A stretch of DNA of 64,000 nt from Fluviispira vulneris (GTDB lineage: Bacteria; Bdellovibrionota_B; Oligoflexia; Silvanigrellales; Silvanigrellaceae). Position numbers and translations under genes: made by a program. Below are positions 23,711 through 32,901 of the stretch, piece by piece. Each line of letters opens with the position of its first letter. Position 1 is the first letter of the stretch. Location of the stretch: assembly GCF_014281055.1 (NCBI RefSeq), contig NZ_JACRSE010000006.1, positions 206,999 to 270,998 of the forward strand, read 5' to 3'. The notes beneath the pieces are model-generated. The model saw nothing but the letters and a program-made list of their open reading frames with translations, had not been told where the DNA came from and did no database searches.

Positions 23711-25609
23711 TTAGCCTTTCAATTTACACGCATAAAATTCCTGAATAATCTCACAATTAAAGTTGTTTTTATTTGGACTAGTTTGAAAAATTTTCATCTC
23801 ATTTTTAAATACCACATAAACAGTGTCTTTAGGTATATAACCACTCATGATATTATTATATGTATTTTTGTCATTTTCGATGCTTCGAGATGAATTCGTT
23901 CGAGCAAAGTAACCAATATTCGTTGAATAATTATTTTTCTTAGACAATAACCAGAAATCTTCATATAAATAATCACGATTTGGATAGAAAATAAGTTTAT
24001 TTTTATCTTTGCCCATAAATTTTTCCCAAATAGAAAAATCTCGTTTAATAGTAAAATCTTGGACATAATTAAGAGGCAATCGCTTATATGACGGGTAAAG
24101 ATCAACAAGTTGAATCATAAGAGCTATAATAAATAGAAAATATTTTTTATAAATTGACCTTTCACGATAAATCAATGCCAATAAAGTAAATATAACTATA
24201 AAATAATAGGCTGGCCATATGAATCGCCCGACGGAACGAAATATTGCAAAAAGATGATCAATAAACAAGGGTCTAGGCAGATATATAAGAATGATATGGC
24301 CAAACTTAAAATTAAAACCTGTTGCTATGATCGCTAAAATCCCTATTATCCATAATAATGGTTTATTTTCCTTTGTGAAAATAAGCTTATTTTTCGGCCA
24401 ATTTTCAAAAAGTAGAACTGTTAAAATCATTATTATACCTAGTCCCAAGTAAGCGGAGCCCTCATAATCCCCCCCTCCTGCTGATAAAGGTAATAACAAT
24501 GCTGAATGCCCAAAGGAATTTATAAAAGTATTTAGATTAGATAGATATAGAGATGTTCCTGAATAACTTCCACCTAATTGGAAATAACCTATTACATACC
24601 AAGTTAGAACTAGAAGAAATAGAGTGAATAAAAATAAAAATGATAAATATTTTATAAACTTTCTATTGTCTAAATAAATTTTTAGAAATAGGGCAAACTG
24701 AAGCGCAATCAATATAAAAGTCTGATAAGGATGAAGCCATCCTGTGAGAAAAACAATGATTGAATGCCATATTACTTTTGACTTTACACTTATATTTTTT
24801 GAGAAATATAGATAAAAGCTTGCAAGAATTAACCAATGAGCATTGAGGTTGACATGAACAACCCTATTTAAAAGCACAGTTGAAAATATTAAAAAAGGCA
24901 CAGCTAGTAGTTTAAATTTTAATTTGCATTGGATATTTTTAAAAATCAACGCTGCAAAAATTCCCTGCAAAATATAGCTTATAAAATACCAAATTCCTAT
25001 ATATTGAAAATTACCTGGTAGATATTTACTAAAAACCTTAAAAATGAGGGCAAATAAAATAATTGGATCGGAATATGCAATGGAAATACCATCCGGATAA
25101 TTAATAGTATGAATCAAACCAAGAGGAAAATCCCAGGGAGAATCTCTAAACATGTGCCAGCTTAAATAATTAAGAATGACATCTTTATCGATATTTCTTA
25201 CCCATTCAATACGTGTCGGATCTAAAATATTAAAAGAAAATCTACAATTAAATAAAAAAACAGATAGAGCGATTGAATAAAAAATAAGGATTACCCAACT
25301 CGTTCTCCTTGACAAACTTTCAAATTTTTCATTTATTATTCGAATTAATTTAAATAATTTGTCTATAAATAAAAAAAATATACAAGCTATAAACCCTAAG
25401 AATGGTAATAAGTAAAGCCTTTGTTCTTTATAAATACATGAATTTGAATTTCTGCCTTGGGTGCAATTAAAATTAATCCAATCTAATTGATAATAGTAAA
25501 TGACATAACTACAAAGAAAAGCCACAAGTAAAAAGATAAAAAGAAGAATTTTGTTTTTTCTCACTTTTGCAAAATAAGAAAAAAACTTAAGATCTTCAAA
25601 ATAAGCCAT
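23711..25609 (-). CDS. Large polytopic membrane protein (DUF6311-like), copy B
   Basis: 632 aa paralogue of the downstream gene: same order of membrane segments, same DVILNYLSWHMFRDSPWDFPLGLIHTINYPDGISIAYSDPIILFALIFKVF block, FQYIGIWYFISYILQGIFAALIFK, GGDYEGSAYLGLG loop and an identical-looking C-terminal soluble domain ending EIIQEFYAC. First gene of the leftward pair; start preceded by GGAGGGG (AAAATTTTGAGGAGGGGTTT reading). The pair arose by tandem duplication, and the substitutions are spread evenly, so the duplication is not very recent. Function as for copy A; unknown. The divergent lipoprotein gene starts about 150 bp away. Confidence 0.75.
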   Translation of the reverse strand: MAYFEDLKFFSYFAKVRKNKILLFIFLLVAFLCSYVIYYYQLDWINFNCTQGRNSNSCIYKEQRLYLLPFLGFIACIFFLFIDKLFKLIRIINEKFESLSRRTSWVILIFYSIALSVFLFNCRFSFNILDPTRIEWVRNIDKDVILNYLSWHMFRDSPWDFPLGLIHTINYPDGISIAYSDPIILFALIFKVFSKYLPGNFQYIGIWYFISYILQGIFAALIFKNIQCKLKFKLLAVPFLIFSTVLLNRVVHVNLNAHWLILASFYLYFSKNISVKSKVIWHSIIVFLTGWLHPYQTFILIALQFALFLKIYLDNRKFIKYLSFLFLFTLFLLVLTWYVIGYFQLGGSYSGTSLYLSNLNTFINSFGHSALLLPLSAGGGDYEGSAYLGLGIIMILTVLLFENWPKNKLIFTKENKPLLWIIGILAIIATGFNFKFGHIILIYLPRPLFIDHLFAIFRSVGRFIWPAYYFIVIFTLLALIYRERSIYKKYFLFIIALMIQLVDLYPSYKRLPLNYVQDFTIKRDFSIWEKFMGKDKNKLIFYPNRDYLYEDFWLLSKKNNYSTNIGYFARTNSSRSIENDKNTYNNIMSGYIPKDTVYVVFKNEMKIFQTSPNKNNFNCEIIQEFYACKLKG

Positions 25610-25760
25610 TTGAAACCCCTCCTCAAAATTATGCTTAATTATTTTTCATGATTTCAATTTCATTTTGATAGTAATCGATGTAAAATACGCAAAATGAAAA
25701 AGAGCAAGTGGCTTAAGTTCATTTTTCACTGTTATTCATTTTCATGAAAGAGAACATCAA

Positions 25761-26540
25761 ATGCGTCGCATTATAACATTTATTTTAGCAACTCCTGTGG
25801 TCTTAATCAGTTGTACAGACAATTCACCTCCAAAAGTTCCACAGATATCAGCTGCTTCCTGTCCGCTTGAATCCATGCAAGTTCAATCTGTTTCTTATAA
25901 TGAAGAAAAAGGAAGATACTCAATTTTCCACACTTATGCAAAGGGTGGCGAGAAAATTAAAAATCCCTTGCAAGTTGAAAATATTCAGATGGCACAAATT
26001 TCTAAACCTCAAGGTGAAACTTCTGACTTTGCTCGTTTGACTTTCAGTAAGGAAAATGGCTCCTGTGAACCTATTTTAGAAATGACACAAGGATTTAAAA
26101 TTGAACTTGCTGCTGCTCCTAAAATTGTCAACGGCTCTGGTGAAGGCGGCAATGGTTCTCATTCTGGATCTGGTGGAAGCTCATGGGCTCCATTTTTAAT
26201 GGGAGCACTTGTTGGTAATGCTATCTCATCTGCTATGCAGCCACGCATGGCACCTGCATATTATCTTCCACCGCCCGCTAGCTCAGCAGGAGCAAATGGA
26301 GTCGTAACGGGTGGTGTGTCAGCCAAAACACCCGAAGAACTAAATAAAAAGTATGAGTCCACTTACAATAAACCTGCTAAAAAAGGATTCTTTTCTAAGA
26401 AAACGGAAACAGCAAATGATGCCAATAAAAAAGGCTTTTTTTCGCGAAAGAAAAACGACGGTTTTTCTAATAACGATTCTCCCAAAAAGAAGAGCTTCTT
26501 TTCTGGCTCAAGAGGTTCTGGTGGTTCTAGAAGAAGATAA
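25761..26540 (+). CDS. Lipoprotein with FFS-basic repeats at the C-terminus
   Basis: 259 aa. Signal with lipobox LISC, lipidated Cys18. A domain of about 110 residues follows (ASCPLESMQVQSVSYNEEKGRYSIF...), then a Gly/Ser hinge (GSGEGGNGSHSGSGGSS) leading to WAPFLMGALVGNAISSAMQPR, a pattern that recalls the middle of YgiB/DUF1190 proteins (weak). A low-complexity tail repeats KKGFFSKK / KKGFFSRKK / KKKSFFSGSRGSGGSRRR. The basic, aromatic tail may bind peptidoglycan, nucleic acid or LPS phosphates, but this is a guess. Followed after 46 bp by a small acidic-protein gene on the same strand, perhaps a partner. Confidence 0.7.
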   Translation: MRRIITFILATPVVLISCTDNSPPKVPQISAASCPLESMQVQSVSYNEEKGRYSIFHTYAKGGEKIKNPLQVENIQMAQISKPQGETSDFARLTFSKENGSCEPILEMTQGFKIELAAAPKIVNGSGEGGNGSHSGSGGSSWAPFLMGALVGNAISSAMQPRMAPAYYLPPPASSAGANGVVTGGVSAKTPEELNKKYESTYNKPAKKGFFSKKTETANDANKKGFFSRKKNDGFSNNDSPKKKSFFSGSRGSGGSRRR

Positions 26541-26586
26541 AAATCGTGTTTAAATGTTTTAATTTTACTTATTCAAAGGAGATTAT

Positions 26587-26850
26587 ATGACTGGATTCTT
26601 TGCTGGCGTTGTTAGAAAAAAATATACTTTATTTTGTGTTGCTCCAGATGGTTCACAAGTTGAAATTATCTCTTGCTATGACCAGACTGCTGCTAAAACA
26701 AGTAAACAAGCAACAGAGAAAATTCTTGAACTTATGGCGGATAGCTTTGAAATGGAAGATGACTTCACAGTTAAAATCGTTGAATCCATGGAATCTGCAG
26801 ATGATATTCCACTAACTGAAGTCAAAGAAAAAAAAGAACACGTCCAATAA
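26587..26850 (+). CDS. Small acidic protein of unknown function
   Basis: 87 aa. Strong ribosome site (AAAGGAG, 6 nt before ATG). No signal peptide. The N-terminal MTGFFAGVVRKKYTLFCVAPDGSQVEIISCYDQTAAKTSKQATEKILELM looks like a small alpha/beta fold. The C-terminus is acidic and then Lys/Glu-rich (PLTEVKEKKEHVQ). It lies 46 bp after the lipoprotein gene and converges on the MCP-like gene with only 3 bp between the stop codons. No family recognised. The alternative frame over the same bases (from 26600) lacks a ribosome site. Confidence 0.65.
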   Translation: MTGFFAGVVRKKYTLFCVAPDGSQVEIISCYDQTAAKTSKQATEKILELMADSFEMEDDFTVKIVESMESADDIPLTEVKEKKEHVQ

Positions 26851-26853
26851 TAT

Positions 26854-27993
26854 TTAATAGCCCAATTGCTGCAATATTCTTTTAACTTCACTTGCTCTAT
26901 TTTCTTTCATACGTAAAGCAGCCATTGGGCCTGAAACGACTCTCTGAATTTCTTCTGAAAGCTCAAATAGCATTAAATTCACATCAACTAATTGCTTGAT
27001 AGAAATATCACTTTTCGCTAATATTTTATTATTCGCATGAATGGCTTCTGTAACTTGTGCTAAAATTTCAGAAGCATTTTTTATCACTCCCTGCTGCAAT
27101 GCAGTGCCTTCATTGATAATTTGTACTTGTTCTTTTAAAACAGCCACACCTTCTTTTATATGCTCATATGCTGAGAAAGCCTGTAAACTAACAACTTCAC
27201 CTTCTTTAATTCTTTCATTCATTGTGCGAATAATTTGTGTTACTTTCATAGAGCTTTCATTTAAAAGATCTTTAATTTGTTTTGCAGATTTCCCACTTGT
27301 CCGCGCTAAACTTTCCACTTCCTCTGACACGACAGAAAACCCTTTTCCATATTCACCTGCCCTTGCGGCTTCAATTGAAGCATTCATCGCTAACAATTCC
27401 GTTTTAGCCACGATATCTGCTATAACGGCTGACTTCAATCCGATTTGGCTGATTATTTGCACCATTTTATCCATATCTTCTGAAGCGTTTTTAATAACTT
27501 CAATAGAAGAGCTCAATTTTTTCATAATTTCGCTACCAGCTTCAACTCTTCGCTCAGTGGTTTCAGTTATTGCTTTGCAGTCGTTTATTTGCTCATTTGT
27601 TCTCCCTATCATTTGCGTAATTTCTGCAATAGCTGCAGCCGTTTGATTTATCAAATCAAATTGATGATCAAATGATTTTTCAATATTCTTTCTTGGATAT
27701 TCAAATTCATCACTGATTTCGTGACTTTTTTGAATATATGTTTGAAAAAGACTCCCAACAATAAACGATCTTTGTTGATTTTTTTTGAGTTTTTGCGATA
27801 AAATTAATTGAAAAAAAAGTATCAATGAAATAATTGCCACAACATGGTAATAAAAAATACTCCTGTCGCCCAAAAAATAAACAAAAAGAAGCGTAATAAA
27901 AGCAACAATAAAATTAGTTATCGCTAATAAAAAAGTTATCTTATCTTTAAAACCTGATTTATTTTGATTGTCCAGTAAAATCTTTTTGTCCAT
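26854..27993 (-). CDS. Membrane-anchored MCP-like signalling protein, no sensor domain
   Basis: 379 aa. Two close membrane segments (about residues 19-41 and 48-66) make a hairpin with almost no periplasmic loop. The rest is a cytoplasmic methyl-accepting chemotaxis signalling domain with the tip [44 protein letters not shown]. There is no HAMP domain and no periplasmic ligand-binding module, so it would sense cytoplasmic or membrane signals. Start preceded by AGAGGAATT. Second gene of a two-gene leftward operon, 8 bp after a similar MCP-like gene. It may signal to CheA/CheW encoded elsewhere. Confidence 0.85.
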   Translation of the reverse strand: MDKKILLDNQNKSGFKDKITFLLAITNFIVAFITLLFVYFLGDRSIFYYHVVAIISLILFFQLILSQKLKKNQQRSFIVGSLFQTYIQKSHEISDEFEYPRKNIEKSFDHQFDLINQTAAAIAEITQMIGRTNEQINDCKAITETTERRVEAGSEIMKKLSSSIEVIKNASEDMDKMVQIISQIGLKSAVIADIVAKTELLAMNASIEAARAGEYGKGFSVVSEEVESLARTSGKSAKQIKDLLNESSMKVTQIIRTMNERIKEGEVVSLQAFSAYEHIKEGVAVLKEQVQIINEGTALQQGVIKNASEILAQVTEAIHANNKILAKSDISIKQLVDVNLMLFELSEEIQRVVSGPMAALRMKENRASEVKRILQQLGY

Positions 27994-28001
27994 AATTCCT
28001 C

Positions 28002-29156
28002 TTAATTTTTTGTTTCCTTTTTCACTTCAAGATCAACTGCAATTTCAGGATTATCTCCAGTCGTTTTTTTAACCTTTTTTTCTTTTATTATTTTTTTAGC
28101 TTTCCCAAGCCAATAGTCATCTATTGTCATTGCTATTTCAAAGATATTTTTAAAATTAGTTTCGTTTGATTTAAATATTTTAATGAGACTCACTGTGTCT
28201 TTAATATTTTTCTTTAAAATATTGCGAATTTCTTCGGAACCTTGATTGACTTGATCGATTCCTACTTTTTGCTCCCAGGTAGCAGCACGAATATTCTCTG
28301 ATCGACTTGAAATTCCAAACATTTCTGTTTTTATTTCAGAAAAGAGTTTTAATGCATCATTGCTCGCAACTTTACCGACATCAACTCTGGCTTGATTTGC
28401 TTCTATGATCTCTAGAATCTGTTTTTGACTAACAGCAACAATATTTTCTATTTCTTTGGCTTCAATTCCACTATGTTTTGCTAAATTTCCAACTTCTTCA
28501 GCGACGACTGAAAATCCTTTTCCTGCCACCCCTGCACGCGCAGCCTCAATAGATGCATTTAAGGATAAAAGCTCTGTTGTAGAGACAATTGTGTGTATTG
28601 TCGAAGTGTCATCGCTTATTTTATTGATGAGGCTTGATATTTCAGTTAGGCCATCACGGGTTTTTTCAATAATAAGCATTGAAGATACCATTTTTTGCAT
28701 TATTTCATTGCCTTCATTCACATCCCGAGTGACTTTATCTGACAAATCTTTAGTAGATTCAGAGTCTTTCGTAGTACTTACAAGCATAGTGGAAACATTT
28801 TCCATTAACTTCGAACTCTCTCTCAAATTGTCGAGCTGAGAGCCTGAGGTTTTGATAAAGTCAGTTAAATCTTTGCGGATATTCTCTAGACTTTCTTTCC
28901 CCTTCTCTGAAAATTGTTCCATTCGCAGAGAAAGTTCGGACATCCCATTCACAAATTCATTGATAAAAACGCGACTTAAAAAAACTGCAATCAATGAAAT
29001 GAGACCGATTAATGAAAATAATATAATTTGATATGGATTTTGAATTGAATTTCTTAGAATAACTGCTATACAATATATTAAAATTACAAATATATTGCTT
29101 ATGCATAGAATCCAAAGTTTATTTTTAATGGACAAACGCCAAGAAAATCGCTGCAT
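28002..29156 (-). CDS. Membrane-anchored MCP-like protein with altered tip
   Basis: 384 aa, same architecture as its downstream partner: short N-terminus, two membrane segments ([20 protein letters not shown] and [21 protein letters not shown]) without a periplasmic domain, then an MCP signalling domain. The tip reads [38 protein letters not shown]: the Glu that follows ARAG in other receptors is Val. A Lys/Glu tail ([30 protein letters not shown]) replaces the usual C-terminus. Probably forms or modulates a receptor team with the partner encoded 8 bp downstream. It is not known whether it can activate CheA. Confidence 0.82.
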   Translation of the reverse strand: MQRFSWRLSIKNKLWILCISNIFVILIYCIAVILRNSIQNPYQIILFSLIGLISLIAVFLSRVFINEFVNGMSELSLRMEQFSEKGKESLENIRKDLTDFIKTSGSQLDNLRESSKLMENVSTMLVSTTKDSESTKDLSDKVTRDVNEGNEIMQKMVSSMLIIEKTRDGLTEISSLINKISDDTSTIHTIVSTTELLSLNASIEAARAGVAGKGFSVVAEEVGNLAKHSGIEAKEIENIVAVSQKQILEIIEANQARVDVGKVASNDALKLFSEIKTEMFGISSRSENIRAATWEQKVGIDQVNQGSEEIRNILKKNIKDTVSLIKIFKSNETNFKNIFEIAMTIDDYWLGKAKKIIKEKKVKKTTGDNPEIAVDLEVKKETKN

Positions 29157-29295
29157 CGTTCAACTTTCGCAATAACTTTTTATAGTACTTCTCATATTTA
29201 GAATCGGATCCATTTGTAAAAAAGAAAATTCCAAAGTAGGAAACTCTGTCAGGTGAGGTAAAATATTGGCGATGTTTGATAAAGGAGAAAATTGA

Positions 29296-29640
29296 ATGAA
29301 AAGAATTTTAGAGCCAAACGCAAAAGGTCTTTATGAAATCCAAAACGAGTTTGATAAATATCAAAATGCAGCTTTTGCAGAACGCAGTCCGAGTTTTTTC
29401 TCGCTAGAACTTTGTGGTGAATGTGGAGAATTGGCAAATCTAGAAAAAAAGATTTGGAGAGACCCAGCAAAAGAAATAGATATGGCAAAGCTTTCTGATG
29501 AAGCTGCAGATGTTTTTATCGCTTTACTCAATTATTGTAATTCAAGAAAGATAAATTTAGAATTGTCTGTGCAAAATAAATTGAAACGAATTGAAGACAA
29601 ACGCATAGCTGGTGAAATGGGGAAGACAAAATCAAATTAA
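29296..29640 (+). CDS. MazG-like nucleotide pyrophosphohydrolase
   Basis: 114 aa all-alpha NTP pyrophosphatase. Metal-binding signature in two parts: SLELCGECGELANLEKKIW (ExxE) and LSDEAADVFIALLNYC (ExxxD). Single MazG-type domain of the short class, cleaving NTP or modified nucleotides to NMP and pyrophosphate. AAAGGAG lies about 8 nt before the ATG. It converges on the lipid kinase gene with one base between the stop codons. Role is probably nucleotide-pool cleaning. No toxin-antitoxin partner is adjacent. Confidence 0.82.
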   Translation: MKRILEPNAKGLYEIQNEFDKYQNAAFAERSPSFFSLELCGECGELANLEKKIWRDPAKEIDMAKLSDEAADVFIALLNYCNSRKINLELSVQNKLKRIEDKRIAGEMGKTKSN

Positions 29641-29641
29641 A

Positions 29642-30640
29642 TTATTCTCCTATAATCACATTTATTTTCTTTGATAACAATGAAAATTCCACTGGTGCCA
29701 AAAAAGGCTGTTCTCCATCACATTCTATAGGTATTATATTATTATCTATAGGAGATATTGTTATTTTTCTAGCTTCTCTTAAAAAAATATATTTCTCAAG
29801 ACCTTTATAATTACCTTTGTAAAGATGACTTAATAGATAAATGGATTTTATTTTATTTATATTTTTTATTTGTATAATTTGAAAAAAACCACTTGTTAAC
29901 TTTGAGTTTGGAGAAACCTCCATACCACCACCACAATATCGACCGTTGCAAATAAAAAGAACGCGGAGATCTAGAGGAAATGGAAGCTCATTATCATAAG
30001 CAATTTCAGCAACGAAATGATTGTCTTTAAGTAAAGTTTTTATTGCAGCAAATATATAGGAACCATTTTTTCCGAATTTTTTTGGTGATTGATTTACTCT
30101 TTGAACAACTTCTGCACTTGCACCAACACTGCCAATATTAATAAAATAACGAAACAATTTTTTTTCTTGCGAAGATATGCTTTCAATTTTTCCAATATCA
30201 CAAGAAATAAATTTATTTCTTTTAATGATATTTAACGAGGTTTCTAAGCAATAAGGAATACCGAGAGTGCGAGCAAAATCACTACCTGTTCCCATTGGTA
30301 GACAAGCTAAACTCGGGATATAATTATCTGAATTATAATTCCCAACAAATTCACCTTGAATTTTATGTTTAAAATCTTGTAAATTCACGAGAGGATTATC
30401 TAATAATCCATTCACAACTTCATTGACAGTACCATCTCCACCTACAGCTACAACGGTTTTATAACCACATTTCTTAACAAAATAAGCATAAAATGAAGCA
30501 TCACCTTTTTTTTCAGTATAAATCCAAGATACTTTCTGAAAAATAAGGTGAATAAGTGGAAGTACTTTTTTTTCCCAATTTAACCTAGTCTTACCTGAAT
30601 TAGCATTGGGATTTACAATAAAAAAGACTGTCAAAGTCAT
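29642..30640 (-). CDS. Diacylglycerol/lipid kinase family protein
   Basis: 332 aa with the DAGK catalytic fold: FFIVNPNANSGKT at the N-terminus, VVAVGGDGTVNEVVNGLLD (nucleotide site GGDGT), CLPMGTGSDFARTLGIP, and a beta-rich second domain with ICNGRYCGGGMEVSPNSKLTSGFFQI. Phosphorylates diacylglycerol, sphingosine-like or other lipids. Members include YegS and BmrU-like proteins. Starts 3 bp after the pyruvate-kinase-like gene stop, so the two are in one leftward operon. Substrate unknown. Confidence 0.9.
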   Translation of the reverse strand: MTLTVFFIVNPNANSGKTRLNWEKKVLPLIHLIFQKVSWIYTEKKGDASFYAYFVKKCGYKTVVAVGGDGTVNEVVNGLLDNPLVNLQDFKHKIQGEFVGNYNSDNYIPSLACLPMGTGSDFARTLGIPYCLETSLNIIKRNKFISCDIGKIESISSQEKKLFRYFINIGSVGASAEVVQRVNQSPKKFGKNGSYIFAAIKTLLKDNHFVAEIAYDNELPFPLDLRVLFICNGRYCGGGMEVSPNSKLTSGFFQIIQIKNINKIKSIYLLSHLYKGNYKGLEKYIFLREARKITISPIDNNIIPIECDGEQPFLAPVEFSLLSKKINVIIGE

Positions 30641-30643
30641 CTA

Positions 30644-32209
30644 TCAATCAATTTCTTGCAACGTAAATAAGTTAGAATTTCTTTCGGATACACTGGAAGC
30701 AGTTAAGGATACAAAAACAAATTTGTCACCTTTTTTAAAGCCAAAAGCGTTGACTAAGATATCTTTTGTTTCATTTAAAATACGTTCAACTTGTGAACGA
30801 GACTCAAGCACCATTCCTGTGACAGAACGTAACAAATTCAATTGACGCATGATTTTTTTGTTACAAGTGATTGCAATGATTTCGGTTGGTGTGCGCATAG
30901 ATGAAAGCTTCATTGCGGTGTATCCACCTTCAGTGAAACAGACAATGGCACGGACATTTGCCTGTTGGGCTATACGAATAGCTCCATAAGTCACAGCGTC
31001 ATCATCGCTAGGAATTTTGTCCATTTCGAATGAGTGCCATTTTGTTTCAACCCATGCTTCTGAGTTTACGAGAGTTTCTAACGAAACTTCTGCAACGAGA
31101 TCGGCATTGGGTCCTTCGGTCACTTCATGGGAAAGAACGAGTGCATCGGAGCCATCTGCTGCTGCATTGGCCATGTCAGAAACTTCGGCACGGGTTGGGT
31201 TCGCATTCACCCGCATAGAGTGCATAAGTTCAGAAGCAATAATAATTGTTTTTGACATTCGATTGCAGCGATCCACCAAGTCTTTTTGTAAAATTGGCAA
31301 ATTATGTGGATGTTCATCAATTCCGAGCTCAGAACGGCTTAAAAAGACACCATCAACGTGCTTAAGTAACATTGGTAAAAGTTCATAAGAACGCTTGGAA
31401 TCTACTTTGAGTAAAAAACGTGGCGGCAATAATGCTTCAGTTTCAAGCACGTCTTTATTGATTGGAATGCTTGGATGTCTTTCAGAGAAAGGGGCATTTT
31501 CTCCTAATATACCTGCTTTGATTGCAAATAGTTCTTGTTCTGACTTAATTCCATCAACAATGACAAAATCCGCTAAATACGAAAAACCCGCTTTTAAAGT
31601 CTTTTCATCATCAGTTAATAATGGAAAAAGATCGCGCGACATATCTTGTGAGTGAACATCGACACCAGAAATGAGAGTGCCACCATTTTCAACTATACAA
31701 CGCGCAGTCAATTCAGTTGTTGATTTATTTTTGATTTCTACTATCTGCAATTCTACAGAACCATAAGAAATATTTATAATTGAGCCTATTTTTAAAGTTG
31801 ATAGCTGATCTTCTGAGGAAACTCGCACTTCGAATTGTTTAGATTGAGCATTGCTTTCTGTTGACATAGAAGCACATGCCGAGAAATCAACTAGAAATGA
31901 AATTTCGACTTCTACACCGTTCTCAAGAGTGATTTCTCCATTAGGTACTGACAAAAGAGCACGTCTTCCAACAAAACTTAATAAAAATGGAACTTTTCCG
32001 TCAGCTGGCTGTTTGTCTTCATTCGCAAGTAATTTGGTAATTTTTTCACGTAATTTGAAAATATTTGGATATGCAAGGCTAGAATATGTCATCCTGACAG
32101 CATTTAATTTATTTTTTACAATTGTGGAAGCTATGTGATCAATTCCTAATTTTTCACAACCGTTGTTAGTCACTGTCCAAATGAGTTTCGCCTTTGACTT
32201 TATCTTCAT
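30644..32209 (-). CDS. Divergent pyruvate kinase paralogue, possibly inactive
   Basis: 521 aa with the pyruvate kinase fold order: N-terminal barrel half, B-domain-like insert (about residues 100-190), second half and C-terminal domain. Best match: [54 protein letters not shown] against the canonical [35 protein letters not shown]. Key differences: RLNFSHG reads RMTYSSL, DTKGPEIR is lost (SFVGRRAL), ARGDLG reads SRSELG, and the Lys-Ile-Glu metal motif reads LKVDS (Lys kept, Glu to Asp). It may be a regulatory pseudoenzyme or have a changed substrate. Operon with the lipid kinase. Confidence 0.8.
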   Translation of the reverse strand: [521 protein letters not shown]

Positions 32210-32320
32210 ATCCGATTTCTTTCTCTAAAAAAAGTTTGGGAAATTAAAACGCAATCATTTTAATTCCCCCTTTAAAAGGTCTCGGAGAAAATAGAACTAG
32301 GATGGATAAAGATCAATTGA

Positions 32321-32812
32321 CTATTTTGAATTTTTACGTTCACACTTGTCTAAGCCTAAACATTCCGCAAAAAGCTCCATTTTATGATGGATTAATTTAT
32401 AGCCTAAATTTTTTGCAACCTCTTCTTGTCGCTTTTCAAGATCTGCGTCATAGAATTCGACTATTTCTCCACACTGTTTGCAGATAAGATGGTCATGGTG
32501 CTCATCTCCTTGATCGGCAAATTCAAAACTCGCTCTATCCCCCCCAAAATGCCGCTCAACCAAAATTTGTGAATCGGTCATCATTTTAAGAGTACGATAT
32601 ACAGTAGCTAGTCCGATTGAACTATCCGTCTTTTTCACTTCATTTGCGATGGTTTCTGCATCGACGTGGCGACCTGAAGCAAGAACAGCATCGAGAATAA
32701 TTCTCCGCTGTCTTGTTTGGCGCAAGCCGAGCTGATTGAGATAGGACTCAAACACTTGATGTAAATGAGCTCTCTTTGGCAAAGAATCTCTTGGACTGCG
32801 GGCTGTCGTCAT
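32321..32812 (-). CDS. fur: Ferric uptake regulator (Fur)
   Basis: 163 aa Fur-family repressor. Winged helix RQTRQRRIILDAVLASGRHVDAETIANEVKKTDSSIGLATVYRTLKMM, then the dimerisation and metal domain with HHDHLICKQCGEIVEF (HHDH and CxxC) and a second Cys pair near the C-terminus (CLGLDKC), so the structural zinc site is complete. Motif order and length fit Fur itself rather than Zur or PerR. Monocistronic and leftward; the prc gene is divergent with under 100 bp between the starts, so a shared control region is possible. No clear Fur box could be picked by eye in this AT-rich spacer. Confidence 0.9.
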   Translation of the reverse strand: MTTARSPRDSLPKRAHLHQVFESYLNQLGLRQTRQRRIILDAVLASGRHVDAETIANEVKKTDSSIGLATVYRTLKMMTDSQILVERHFGGDRASFEFADQGDEHHDHLICKQCGEIVEFYDADLEKRQEEVAKNLGYKLIHHKMELFAECLGLDKCERKNSK

Positions 32813-32901
32813 AAAATCTCACAAACAAACAAATTGACTAATGATTAACAAAAATTGACAATAAACAATACAACTTGTCTCTTAAACACAGGAAACTAAA
32901 T

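Noticed and set aside
27041..27646. Plus-strand frame of 201 codons opposite an MCP-like gene
   Set aside because: Antisense of the repetitive coiled-coil coding sequence; the same kind of shadow occurs opposite other receptors.
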